Assembly: GCA_016932035.1 (NCBI GenBank)
Contig: JAFGDR010000036.1
Span: 24,715-88,714 of the forward strand
DNA: 64,000 nucleotides
Direction: 5' to 3'
Source of the DNA: Candidatus Cloacimonadota bacterium
GTDB lineage: Bacteria; Cloacimonadota; Cloacimonadia; JGIOTU-2
In this document: positions 54,388-63,177 of the stretch, one piece after another
How the letters are laid out: every line of letters begins with the position of its first letter
Numbering within the stretch: the first letter of the stretch is position 1
Made by a program: the position numbers and the translations under genes
Notes under the pieces: model-generated
The model's input: only the letters and a program-made list of their open reading frames with translations
What the model was told of the DNA's origin: nothing
The model's database searches: none

Positions 54388-54879
54388 ATGGATTTTTTTC
54401 AGATAGCAATCGATACTGAGCAGATGGTCGAGGATCATTATAGAGACCTGGCGGGTCACTGTTCAACACACAAGGGAATTAAGAATATCTTGTCTATGCT
54501 TGCTGATGATCATAAGAAACACAAAGCAGCTTTTGAGAAAATGAAAAAGGAGCAGCAAATCCAACCTTTGACAAATACCTTTGCAATTAAGAAAGCTATC
54601 GAAGTATTTGACGAGATTAAGAAAGAAAAGAATCCCTTCGCCTGCGATATGAACGAGGTCAAACTCTACACAAAAGCCCGTGAACTGGAAAAGCATAAGA
54701 TCAGGATATACACTGATGCCATGGACGGTTTGAAGGATGACTTTCAGAAACAGATCATCCAGAGTATTATCACCGAAGAATCGAAACAGGTAAAAGTACT
54801 CGATAATATCATAGAAATGGTGAACAGACCAAACACCTGGCTTGAAAATGCAGAATTTTATCACCTCGATGAATATTAA
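54388..54879 (+). CDS. Rubrerythrin/ferritin-like protein
   Basis: A protein of 163 residues forming a helical four-helix-bundle. Segments MDFFQIAIDTEQMVEDHYRDLA, LADDHKKHKAAFEKM, LYTKARELEKHKIRIYTDAM and ITEESKQVKVLDNII carry Glu and His residues (E11, H17 and others) in the spacing expected for di-iron ligands. It lacks a C-terminal rubredoxin domain, so it is the short ferritin-like form, often a peroxide or iron-stress protein in anaerobes. GGAGGATG lies upstream. The gene stands between minus-strand TPR and plus-strand M42 genes, the latter 56 bp away. Confidence 0.8.
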   Translation: MDFFQIAIDTEQMVEDHYRDLAGHCSTHKGIKNILSMLADDHKKHKAAFEKMKKEQQIQPLTNTFAIKKAIEVFDEIKKEKNPFACDMNEVKLYTKARELEKHKIRIYTDAMDGLKDDFQKQIIQSIITEESKQVKVLDNIIEMVNRPNTWLENAEFYHLDEY

Positions 54880-54935
54880 GGTAAACAGCATTGCAGAAAA
54901 GATACATTTGAAATTAATGTTTTATAGAGGTTATA

Positions 54936-55976
54936 ATGGATAGACTCACAATTTTGAAAGAACTCACCCTTCTCCCCGGTATCGCTGGTTTTGAAGAGAA
55001 TATAAAAAAATACATGATCGAACAGCTTGGTGATTTTGCTCAGTATAATGAAGATCGTCTTGGACAGATCACGTTTACCATGAAAGGCAGTTCAGACAAA
55101 CCAAAAATCCTGTTCATCGCTCATCAGGACGAGATCGGCTTCATGGTAGCGGATATTATGGATTCCGGTTTAATACAGTTCCATCCGATCGGCGGCTGGA
55201 ATAAATATACATTACTTTCCAGTCCGGTTGAGATTATTACGCAAGACGGCAAAAAATATCCGGGCATCTTTGGTTCAATCCCTGTTCATTTTACACGAGG
55301 TGGAAAAGACACTCCCCCGGAAATTTCAGATATGTTTCTTGATATTGGTGTAAAGTCAAGAAAAGATGCAATTGAGAATTTTGGCATACACATCGGTGAT
55401 CCTGTTATTCCCATTCCATTTTTCCATTATGAAGATAATAACAGAAGGATCATTTCAAAAGCCTTCGACGACAGGGCGGGAATTGCAGCACTTATCGAGT
55501 TGGGAAAAGCTGTGAAGGATAGCACTCATCCAAATACGCTATACCTGTGCGGTAGCGTGCAGGAAGAGGTTGGCGGTCCCGGTTCACGCACGCTAGCTCG
55601 AACCATGGATGCTGATATTTGCGTTGTTCTTGAAGGTGCTCCAGCGGATGACATCCCGGGCATTCCATTCCGAGCTCAAACCTGTGTTGGAAAAGGTGCT
55701 CACATGCGGGTGTATGATCCATCAATGATTGGTAATCCGAAGTTGAAAGATAGTTTTATTCAATTAGCAACAAAACATAACATTCCCTTACAAGTCACGT
55801 TGCGTCGCGGAGGTGGCACTGATGGCAGGCATATTCAGACCTCAGCGTATGGCATTCCATCGATTGTATTGGGTGTTCCTGTTCGCTATGCACATACCCA
55901 TAACAGCATGATAAGTCTGGACGATTTCGATGCTTTGATCGATCTGCTGGTTGAATTCGTGAGGATTTACAAATAA
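54936..55976 (+). CDS. M42-family metal-dependent aminopeptidase
   Basis: A protein of 346 residues. Metal and catalytic residues are in IAHQDEIGFMV, AFDDRAGIAAL, GSVQEEVGGPGSRTLA and HTHNSMISLDDF, as in the M42 glutamyl aminopeptidase/endoglucanase family. These cytosolic enzymes, forming large tetrahedral complexes, trim peptides. AGAGGTTA precedes the ATG. It is followed by a convergent small membrane protein gene beyond a likely terminator. Substrate preference is unknown. Confidence 0.93.
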   Translation: MDRLTILKELTLLPGIAGFEENIKKYMIEQLGDFAQYNEDRLGQITFTMKGSSDKPKILFIAHQDEIGFMVADIMDSGLIQFHPIGGWNKYTLLSSPVEIITQDGKKYPGIFGSIPVHFTRGGKDTPPEISDMFLDIGVKSRKDAIENFGIHIGDPVIPIPFFHYEDNNRRIISKAFDDRAGIAALIELGKAVKDSTHPNTLYLCGSVQEEVGGPGSRTLARTMDADICVVLEGAPADDIPGIPFRAQTCVGKGAHMRVYDPSMIGNPKLKDSFIQLATKHNIPLQVTLRRGGGTDGRHIQTSAYGIPSIVLGVPVRYAHTHNSMISLDDFDALIDLLVEFVRIYK

Positions 55977-56014
55977 TATTATCTCGCCGCAAAGAATACA
56001 GAGAAAAATTTTTA

Positions 56015-56040
56015 AAGACGATAATGGCAATTATCGCCTT
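56015..56040. terminator. Hairpin between convergent M42 and small membrane protein genes
   Basis: AAGACGATAAT (56015-56025) and ATTATCGCCTT (56030-56040) pair over 11 bp with one A-C mismatch and a GGCA loop. On the minus strand it runs into TTT and, after five As, TTTTT. It probably terminates the gene ending at 56069, less clearly M42. Confidence 0.5.
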
Positions 56041-56068
56041 ATTGTTGTCACAAAATCCTACGATAAAT

Positions 56069-56401
56069 TTAACTTTTCTTCGATAGAATTGCCTTTGCTG
56101 GTATTACAAGAGGAATAACTGAAAGAACAAGCCCAATAATATTCCATGACATCCAGCCATGCGCTATGATGCAGTATATCGGAACTGGCATGATTATTAC
56201 AAGTAATGTCCACCATGACCATTTCTCACCTTTTCGATATGCACCAAGTGTAATACCGATAATTGCTAATGCATTCAGGAAAAACAAAACAATGCTATCA
56301 AGGTTCTTCTCTGCCTCGAAAAGCATTTGAATGCCTGCAATAATGCGGAAAAGAGCCACAATCAGCATAAATATTACACCAATTTTTATTGCTTTCTGCA
56401 T
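56069..56401 (-). CDS. Small membrane protein of unknown function
   Basis: A protein of 110 residues with four hydrophobic segments (IGVIFMLIVALFRIIAGIQ, SIVLFFLNALAIIGITLG, WWTLLVIIMPVPIYCII and IIGLVLSVIPLVIPAKAIL). No family is recognised. GGAGGATC before the ATG and a clean frame support a real gene. It is monocistronic. A transporter or lipid-related role cannot be deduced. Confidence 0.65.
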   Translation of the reverse strand: MQKAIKIGVIFMLIVALFRIIAGIQMLFEAEKNLDSIVLFFLNALAIIGITLGAYRKGEKWSWWTLLVIIMPVPIYCIIAHGWMSWNIIGLVLSVIPLVIPAKAILSKKS

Positions 56402-56596
56402 TTGATCCTCCTATTGGTATCGATTGAACTAATGTAAAGATGAAAATGTAAGCAATTCAATGAGATTTCTGGTGCTGTTATATACCCACAAAGATTATCT
56501 GATTGAAAACAACTCATAAAGACGCATTTATTACTACATATGTAATTTTTTTCTGTCAATTTTCCCGCACTTTTCATGATATAAGAAAAGTTTTTA

Positions 56597-57769
56597 CTAT
56601 TTTATCAGAACTAACTTATGAATTTCTTCCTCATCTCCCTGTTGCAACTTACAAAAATAGATTCCCGGACGTAATCCTTCAACTCCAATTTCAACACAGT
56701 AATTGCCGACATTTTGATACTGGTTGAGTACACTTTGTACCAGTCTCCCCCTTATATCGTAAATATCTAATTGAACATGATTATTTTTAACAATTGAATA
56801 ATGTATCCTTGCTGAATGCTTGATCGGGTTAGGAGCTATGTTCAAACTCATATTCTCAAAGTGGTCATTGTCATTTGAATAAGAATACCACACAAGTTCA
56901 CCATTCACCCAAATATTTTCTCCATCTGTTTCCAGGATAACATCGTCATCCTCGCTGCCATCGTCAGAACCGTTTCCCCCATTTATCCACCAGGTATTCC
57001 AATCATCGGCTGTCGAATAGATCAAAGACTCCGCATTCTGCAACAAATCGATCACGACCGGTGATGGATGACCATAGGAGTTGCTGCCGGAACATATGAC
57101 TGAAATTGCAGGTGTTGTTCCTGTAACGAATGCTTCACTTGTACCGGTTACTCCTCCATGATGAGATACTTTGAGAACTTCGATATCCAAGTCATAAGTA
57201 TCCAAAAGATATTGATTATTTTGTTCTTCACTGTCACCCATTAGTAAAAGGTCGACTTCACCCACACTCATTTTGATTACAATTGAATTATCATTATCTC
57301 CAGAAAAACCATTATTATAATTCGGAGAGAGAATATCTGTTGTCACACTCCAATTGAGATCGTCTTCATAATCTACAGAATCAACAGTAATATTTTCAGA
57401 TAATAAAAGATTCATCAATGTAATGTATGTAGAGTTTGTCGAAACAGTCTTATTTGTTATAAACCTGTCTATAGTAAACAATCCGCTTTCAACCAGATCT
57501 TCAAATTCTCCGTAATGATCACGGTCAGGATGGGTGATAAGACATGCATCAAGGTGTGTAACTCCAACAGAATCAACATAATATATCAGCTTGTCTGTAC
57601 TAAGATTCTTACCCGAATCAATAAGATAGTTCTCTCCTCCATACTGGATAAGTATTGCATCACCCTGACGTACATCGATAAAGTGTACTTTCAGATTATC
57701 AGCATAGGATCTCCCATAACTGATAACGATAATGCCCAATATTAGCAGAACTAAAATAACTTTCTTCAT
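56597..57769 (-). CDS. Secreted metallo-beta-lactamase-fold protein (ComEC/Rec2-like) with T9SS-type sorting domain
   Basis: A protein of 390 residues. A signal peptide (about 1-23) leads to an MBL domain: HFIDVRQGDAILIQYGGENYLIDSG, then THPDRDH with His80, Asp82, Asp84 and His85 (HxDxDH type as in ComEC), VLLMGDSEEQNN in the form LLLMGDSEE and the later SHHGG. It resembles the soluble hydrolase part of ComEC, a DNA-uptake channel, but has no channel region. The C-terminus (LNIAPNPIKHSARIHY, IYDIRGRLVQSV, GIYFCKLQ, HKLVLIK) is a sorting domain. It should be an extracellular or surface nuclease or phosphohydrolase, which is inference. The ribosome binding site is weak. Confidence 0.85.
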   Translation of the reverse strand: MKKVILVLLILGIIVISYGRSYADNLKVHFIDVRQGDAILIQYGGENYLIDSGKNLSTDKLIYYVDSVGVTHLDACLITHPDRDHYGEFEDLVESGLFTIDRFITNKTVSTNSTYITLMNLLLSENITVDSVDYEDDLNWSVTTDILSPNYNNGFSGDNDNSIVIKMSVGEVDLLLMGDSEEQNNQYLLDTYDLDIEVLKVSHHGGVTGTSEAFVTGTTPAISVICSGSNSYGHPSPVVIDLLQNAESLIYSTADDWNTWWINGGNGSDDGSEDDDVILETDGENIWVNGELVWYSYSNDNDHFENMSLNIAPNPIKHSARIHYSIVKNNHVQLDIYDIRGRLVQSVLNQYQNVGNYCVEIGVEGLRPGIYFCKLQQGDEEEIHKLVLIK

Positions 57770-57872
57770 TGAAGTAATGATGATAATGTTAGCTTACATG
57801 GTTATATGTCAATAAGAATCGTTGAAATTAGAAAGTATTGATTATTGTAATGCTTTATAATTAAATCTGATT

Positions 57873-59699
57873 CTACTTAGCGCTCGGGAAAATGAGTTCA
57901 AAATATGTTTCTTTATCAGTACTTTTTGCTGTTATTTTTCCTGAAAGTTGTTCACTGAGAAGGTTAACGATTTCAAGCCCTAGGGATGTTGGAACGTCCA
58001 AATTGAAATCAGGCGGTAATGGTTCTCCGTTATTACTCACGCGCATGATTATTTCATTATCTCTCTTTGTGAGAATAACTTCAATCACACCTTTTTTTCC
58101 ATCCGGAAATGCATGCTTCATCGCATTCGAGATCAATTCATTTACAATGATTCCGACAGGTATTGCCTGATTCAAATTAAGAAACACATCTTTGCAATTC
58201 TCATTAAAAGAAATTCCTTTTTCTTTGAGAGGATACAAATCCCGCAGAGTGGTGATCATTTCATGGATATATTCCGACATATCGAGATGTTCGAGATCAC
58301 TTGTTCTGTACATCATTTCATGAACTTTAGACATAGATTGAACACGGCTCATACATTGATTTAATACTGCTGAGAGTCGTTCATCATTGATCTCATCTGC
58401 CTGAAGACTCAAAATTGCAGCTATGACCTGCATATTGTTCTTAACCCTGTGATGTACTTCTCTAATGAGAATTTCCTTCTCTCGCAGGTTTTTCTTCAAT
58501 TCTTCTTCGGCTTGTTTCCTGTACGTAATATCTTCGCCAGAACTCAGGATACCTATTATTTTCTTTTTCTCATCAAATAAGAGCGTATTATACCATGATA
58601 TCTGTTTGATCTTACCATCTTTTGTAATAATAGGATTCTCATAATTCTCAGTAATACTCAGCTTTCCACTCATGATATCTTCAAGCATTCTCCTAACTTC
58701 AGTTATGTTATCAGGAGGGATACATATTTCAAAGAAATTCTTTCCGATCAGCTCTCCCTTTTTATATCCAAGCAATTCATGTCCACTATCATTCAATAAG
58801 GTTATTATTCCTTTAGTATCCAGTGATATTATGATCTCTGCAGCAATATTCAGATACCTTTCCGCAGTATCCTTACTCTCCTTGATAGCTTTTTCTGCCT
58901 TGATCCTTTCTGTTACATCTCGAACTGCGACGATCCGTATGATCTCTCCACCGTGTTTGATATTGCGAGCTTCCAATTCTGCAGTAAAAGTACTGCCATT
59001 TTTTCTCCGGGCTAAAATCGTATATGGCTTTGCAACTTTGCGAACGATATTGATCATTATTTTCGCTTTATCTTTTGCTCGAGGGATATAATCAAGAAGG
59101 TTTTCACCGACAACTTCTTCTTTTGTGTAGCCTGTCATTTTAAGGAATGATTCATTTGCATCAACAACAATCCCCTTTTTGTGTGTTACGATTCCTTCAA
59201 ACGTGACATCGGTAAGGAATTTAGCTCTTTCCTGGCTTGCCCGCAGCGCTTCTTGAGCTTTCTTGATCTCGGTCACATCATAATAAATCGTTAGTTTCGA
59301 GCCATTATCTAGTAGAATATTCCTCGCCATTCTGAAGAGGTCTGTTCCGGGAACCTGAAAATCATAGGTAATGATATTGTTCAGTTTTGAAAGCTCGTTA
59401 AATTGACACCATTCACAGGGTTTCTTTTTGTTATACATTACATGATAACATTTTTTTCCGATCTTATCCTGACCGACTTTTTCGATCATCGCTTTATTTA
59501 AATACTCGATATCATAATCCGGACCTGTGATATAAATACCATCAACAAATGAATCGAGAATTGTATTAAGCTTTTCCCTACTTTCCACTAATGCATCTTC
59601 TGTCTGTTCAAGATCTTTTTGCTTCTGCTCCAACTCTGAATTTCGTCTTTTCAGGATGTCTATTTCTTGTAGAAGTTCTTCGATTTTTTTATCAGACAT
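57873..59699 (-). CDS. Three-PAS sensor histidine kinase of the HisKA_2 type
   Basis: A protein of 608 residues. An N-terminal coiled coil (1-45) is followed by PAS1 (about 45-150, with CYHVMYNKKKPCEWC, several Cys), PAS2 (155-265) and PAS3 (278-395). The HisKA_2 motif EVHHRVKNNMQVI has phosphoacceptor His416 or His417. The HATPase domain ends in FNLDVPTSLGLEIVNLLSEQL. There is no membrane segment, so it is a cytoplasmic kinase. A response regulator is not adjacent. Cys84, Cys95 and Cys98 in PAS1 could bind an iron-sulfur cluster or act as a redox switch. AGGATAAAC precedes the ATG. Confidence 0.92.
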   Translation of the reverse strand: MSDKKIEELLQEIDILKRRNSELEQKQKDLEQTEDALVESREKLNTILDSFVDGIYITGPDYDIEYLNKAMIEKVGQDKIGKKCYHVMYNKKKPCEWCQFNELSKLNNIITYDFQVPGTDLFRMARNILLDNGSKLTIYYDVTEIKKAQEALRASQERAKFLTDVTFEGIVTHKKGIVVDANESFLKMTGYTKEEVVGENLLDYIPRAKDKAKIMINIVRKVAKPYTILARRKNGSTFTAELEARNIKHGGEIIRIVAVRDVTERIKAEKAIKESKDTAERYLNIAAEIIISLDTKGIITLLNDSGHELLGYKKGELIGKNFFEICIPPDNITEVRRMLEDIMSGKLSITENYENPIITKDGKIKQISWYNTLLFDEKKKIIGILSSGEDITYRKQAEEELKKNLREKEILIREVHHRVKNNMQVIAAILSLQADEINDERLSAVLNQCMSRVQSMSKVHEMMYRTSDLEHLDMSEYIHEMITTLRDLYPLKEKGISFNENCKDVFLNLNQAIPVGIIVNELISNAMKHAFPDGKKGVIEVILTKRDNEIIMRVSNNGEPLPPDFNLDVPTSLGLEIVNLLSEQLSGKITAKSTDKETYFELIFPSAK

Positions 59700-59796
59700 A
59701 CTTGTTTATCCTATTTTTATAAAATATTCAACAACATTTGATTGAAAGAGATCGAATAAGTTTAATGTGTCAATAAATTCGCAAGCATATCAACGA

Positions 59797-60261
59797 TTAA
59801 CTTTCTTTGCAGAATAGTATTTCAATTATTTCATTCGGTTCAATTCTGTGGGGAGTTCCCTTTCCTTCAAAAAAACAATGTTTCCGTATCATGTGGATAT
59901 TTAATGGTGTCCAGCAAATTTCTTTCTGGCAAAACAAATTTCTTAAAGTTATAGTCCCCTTGGGGAATAAACCGGGATGTAAAAAAGGGCAAGGTATTTT
60001 TCCGCGATAGCTTTTATACTCAACCTGGTACACGTCGTCGATGATGATTGGACCATCATAGCTGTCCCATGCAAGTTCAGTAAAATATTGAAGCCGATCA
60101 GCAACTTCATCAGGAGTAATGCAAAGTTCTATAAGCATATTCTTATCCTCTTCGATTATATCCTGGTAAAATCGATGATCGTTTCCAAGAAAGCCAGTTA
60201 GGGTAATAACACCTGGTTGGAGATTTTGTTGTATTCTTTTTTCTTGTGGTGTTTTTTTCAT
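59797..60261 (-). CDS. Unknown protein downstream of nqrF
   Basis: A protein of 154 residues starting at 60261 with GAGGTT upstream, 7 bp after the nqrF stop. It has no recognised domain, no signal peptide and no membrane segment. Visible features are GVITLTGFLGNDHRFYQDIIEED, LAWDSYDGPIIIDDVYQVEYKSY and four Cys residues (ELCIT, KIPCPFLHPG, NLFCQKEICW). It is likely made with the Na+-NQR operon and could help assembly of its cofactors, which is only an idea. I do not recognise its family. Confidence 0.6.
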   Translation of the reverse strand: MKKTPQEKRIQQNLQPGVITLTGFLGNDHRFYQDIIEEDKNMLIELCITPDEVADRLQYFTELAWDSYDGPIIIDDVYQVEYKSYRGKIPCPFLHPGLFPKGTITLRNLFCQKEICWTPLNIHMIRKHCFFEGKGTPHRIEPNEIIEILFCKES

Positions 60262-60268
60262 ATCAACC

Positions 60269-61372
60269 TCAACTGAAAGGATCAAAAAAGATTTGTTCTT
60301 CAGAGATCTTCAGATTATGAAGCTCTTTAATAACTGCATCGATCATGCCCGGACTTCCGCAGAGATATGCTTCTGTATTCTCTGGTTTACCGATAAATTC
60401 TTTAAGAAACGGCATGATATATCCAGTTTTCCCAGACCACTTCGATCCTTCATCTGGCTTTGATAGGATAGGTACGAACTCGAAATGTTCTAAGTCGTCT
60501 TCGAGTTTTTTCATCAGCTCCACATGATACAAATCTTTCTCTGTACGAGCTCCAAAAAGATATGTCATCTTACGTTTGGATTTGTGGGCTTTTAGATACT
60601 CAAGCATTGATTTAATTGGAGCTTTACCCGAACCGCCTGCAATAAAGATCATATCTTTATGTGTATCCTGGATGAGAAAATCCCCAAAAGGACCGGTGAA
60701 ATTTACCGTATCCCCTTCTTTTAGATAATCATGAATATAGGTCGTGCACAAACCGTCTGGTACTTTTCGAACGATAAGCTCGATAAATTTTATATGATCG
60801 GGATTGCTTGATATTGAGTATGCTCGTGTTACGGACTGCCTGCTTTTTTCGTAACGAGGTGCAACAAACTGTACATATTGTCCGGCTTTGAACTCGATCT
60901 CTTTTGGCATGGTGAGTTCTATCGTGAGTTCCTTGATATCGTAAGTCATGTCCTTAATGCTTGTTACTTTTCCTGCGAATTCCTGTATCGCAAAAATATC
61001 TTCAGGAATTTCGATTGAAATATCTTCCTTTACTTTGACCTGGCATGCAAGACGAACCATATCTTTTTTTTCTCGCTCGTCCAGGAATGGCAATTCTGTC
61101 GGCAAAAGCGGTCCTCCACCCTTGAGAATTTTACATTTACAGAAACCGCAGCTTCCCCGTCCACCGCATGCTGACGAAAGGAATATCTTATTATTATTCA
61201 GCGTTGTAAGAAGTGAACTTCCACCTTTTTCTGTGATCTTTTTTTTATCATTTATGGTGATCGTGCATTCGCCATAGTTCATTAGTTTCGATTCTGCAAT
61301 GATAAGTAATAATGCAAAAAAACCACCAATCCCGGCAACGATCCCGACTGTCATTAGTATTGAAATGATCAT
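60269..61372 (-). CDS. nqrF: Na+-translocating NADH:quinone reductase subunit F
   Basis: A protein of 367 residues, somewhat shorter than the about 408 of Vibrio. It has one N-terminal membrane helix (MTVGIVAGIGGFFALLLIIA), a 2Fe-2S domain (SSACGGRGSCGFCKCKI and later RLACQV) with the C-x5-C-x2-C pattern, an FAD domain (RAYSISSNPD) and an NAD domain (MIFIAGGSGKAPIKSML, LYGARTEKDL in the form LFGARTEKDLY and the final DPF). NqrF takes electrons from NADH and feeds the complex. It overlaps nqrE by 1 nt (TAATG). Confidence 0.96.
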   Translation of the reverse strand: MIISILMTVGIVAGIGGFFALLLIIAESKLMNYGECTITINDKKKITEKGGSSLLTTLNNNKIFLSSACGGRGSCGFCKCKILKGGGPLLPTELPFLDEREKKDMVRLACQVKVKEDISIEIPEDIFAIQEFAGKVTSIKDMTYDIKELTIELTMPKEIEFKAGQYVQFVAPRYEKSRQSVTRAYSISSNPDHIKFIELIVRKVPDGLCTTYIHDYLKEGDTVNFTGPFGDFLIQDTHKDMIFIAGGSGKAPIKSMLEYLKAHKSKRKMTYLFGARTEKDLYHVELMKKLEDDLEHFEFVPILSKPDEGSKWSGKTGYIMPFLKEFIGKPENTEAYLCGSPGMIDAVIKELHNLKISEEQIFFDPFS

Positions 61373-61959
61373 TATTGAATAACCGCTATACCTGAAAAGC
61401 CGATAAATCCAAGAGCCATGATACCTGTTATGATCAAGCTTAATCCAGCTCCTCTTAAGCCAGCAGGTACGAATGTATCATTCACTTTTTGACGAATACC
61501 CGCAAGTGCAAGAATTGCGAGAAGCCAGCCGATACCACTTCCTGCACCAAAAGTAACAGACTGTATAAATGAATAATTCCTGATTACCATAAAAAGAGAT
61601 ACACCAAGGATTGCGCAATTAACCGTAATAAGGGGCAGAAATATTCCAAGTGAATAATAAAGCACCGGTGACAATCGTTCGATCACCATTTCAATTAACT
61701 GAACAAAGGCAGCGATAACAATAATAAAAATTATATATTGGAGATACACAATATCAAGCGGAACGAGCACAAAATAGTATACAACATAGTTCAGAGCTGT
61801 TGTACATGTCATAACAAAAAAGACTGCAAATCCCAATCCCAGAGAAGATTCTATCTGGCGAGACACAGAAAGGTATGAGCACATTCCGAGAAAATTCGTC
61901 AGAAGAATATTACTCGTAAAAATGGCAGCCATAAAAAGGATAAAAACATTCAGTTCCAT
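61372..61959 (-). CDS. nqrE: Na+-translocating NADH:quinone reductase subunit E
   Basis: A protein of 195 residues with six membrane helices, including FTSNILLTNFLGMCSYLSVS and TFGAGSGIGWLLAILALAGI. The Cys in LGMCSYL corresponds to the conserved membrane Cys that, with NqrD, binds an iron centre. It is encoded between nqrD and nqrF with 1-bp overlap downstream. AAGGATTAA precedes the ATG. Confidence 0.96.
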   Translation of the reverse strand: MELNVFILFMAAIFTSNILLTNFLGMCSYLSVSRQIESSLGLGFAVFFVMTCTTALNYVVYYFVLVPLDIVYLQYIIFIIVIAAFVQLIEMVIERLSPVLYYSLGIFLPLITVNCAILGVSLFMVIRNYSFIQSVTFGAGSGIGWLLAILALAGIRQKVNDTFVPAGLRGAGLSLIITGIMALGFIGFSGIAVIQ

Positions 61960-61960
61960 A

Positions 61961-62560
61961 TTAATCCTTTTTGTTCTTCATTTGCACATTGTACACAAAC
62001 CACATCAGTAGTGCAAGCATGAAAAATGCACTCGGTGCCATTACCATGATTGACCACTTCGTCCACCAATGACCTAATATTTGAAATCCAAAAAATGTTC
62101 CAAAACCAAAAAGTTCACGGAAAAATGCTATGATGAGAAGCACAAACGCATATCCTAAACCAGCTCCGATTCCATCGATGGCAGAATTAAGAGGAGTGTT
62201 TTTCATAGCAAATGCTTCTGCTCTTCCCATAATGATACAATTAGTTATTATCAGACCAACATAAGGACCGAGTGCTTTACTGATATCTGGAAGAAAAGCT
62301 TTCAGAAAAAGATCGACGATGATAACATAGGAAGCAATGATAAGAACTTGTACCATCATACGTATGCGAGCCGGGATGTAATTCCGCAGCAGGGAAATTG
62401 TAAAACAGGAAAAAGCAAGTGTGAAAACAACCCCCAATCCCATGACAAGACTGTTCATCAACTGGTTCGTAACAGCAAGTGCAGAGCAAATTCCCAGTAT
62501 CTGTCTCCATACTGCATTTTCATGATAGAGACTGTTAATGAATATCTGTTTTTTGGTCAT
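61961..62560 (-). CDS. nqrD: Na+-translocating NADH:quinone reductase subunit D
   Basis: A protein of 199 residues with six membrane helices. GICSALAVTNQL (about 23-34) holds the conserved Cys that partners with NqrE. YVGLIITNCIIMGRAEAFA and GLGYAFVLLIIAFFRELFG are family signatures. The ATG overlaps the nqrC stop by 4 nt (ATGA), and nqrE follows by 1 nt, so the genes are tightly coupled. Confidence 0.96.
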   Translation of the reverse strand: MTKKQIFINSLYHENAVWRQILGICSALAVTNQLMNSLVMGLGVVFTLAFSCFTISLLRNYIPARIRMMVQVLIIASYVIIVDLFLKAFLPDISKALGPYVGLIITNCIIMGRAEAFAMKNTPLNSAIDGIGAGLGYAFVLLIIAFFRELFGFGTFFGFQILGHWWTKWSIMVMAPSAFFMLALLMWFVYNVQMKNKKD

Positions 62561-63177
62561 TCTGGTTTGAATTCCTGTATGATCTTAACGAGATGTTTAT
62601 TGAGCATATCTACAACAGTTCTGGTGGATGACGTTGCTCCAGTGATCTGCTGTACTTGATTGTTTTCCTGTATATCATTTTCCGGAACCATCGTGAATTT
62701 GATTACTTCTCCATCGTGTCTGATCTTCTTATCTTGAAATTGCTTCTGAAACCATTCTTCAGTAATTCGAGCTCCCAGCCCCGGAGTTTCATTCTGATCT
62801 ATAATACTGAAACCTATTAATTCCGAGAAATCTTGGTTCAAAGCGATGAGAGCATTGATAGTTCCCCATAAACCGCTTCCTTCAATTTCAAAACAATAAC
62901 CAATAATGTCATCATTCCTTTTTGCAAAATAATAATCAAAACCACTTTGTGATTCTTCGGTAATGTATGTATCGTAATTTTGTTCCATCTGATCGACGGG
63001 CAGGTCAAGAGTCAGGAGAACCATTTTTTGAAACTGGTGTGCTTTGTAGGTTTGGACTCTTGCTTGTGTCAGATGATAGAAAACTGCCAGCACACCAACA
63101 AAAATGACAGTCAGTATGATCATAAAAAAGACCGGATAAAATTTTCTCTCTGAAAGGTATTTCTTTGTTTGTTTCAT
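62557..63177 (-). CDS. nqrC: Na+-translocating NADH:quinone reductase subunit C
   Basis: A protein of 206 residues. One N-terminal membrane helix (FFMIILTVIFVGVLAVFYHL) precedes a periplasmic FMN-binding domain. The flavinylation motif ITGATSSTRTV places the covalent FMN on Thr182, and GLWGTINALIAL and NETPGLGARI are conserved. It is shorter than Vibrio NqrC (about 257) but has the essential region. Flavinylation needs ApbE, which is not in the window. It overlaps nqrB by 1 nt (TGATG). Confidence 0.95.
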   Translation of the reverse strand: MKQTKKYLSERKFYPVFFMIILTVIFVGVLAVFYHLTQARVQTYKAHQFQKMVLLTLDLPVDQMEQNYDTYITEESQSGFDYYFAKRNDDIIGYCFEIEGSGLWGTINALIALNQDFSELIGFSIIDQNETPGLGARITEEWFQKQFQDKKIRHDGEVIKFTMVPENDIQENNQVQQITGATSSTRTVVDMLNKHLVKIIQEFKPE

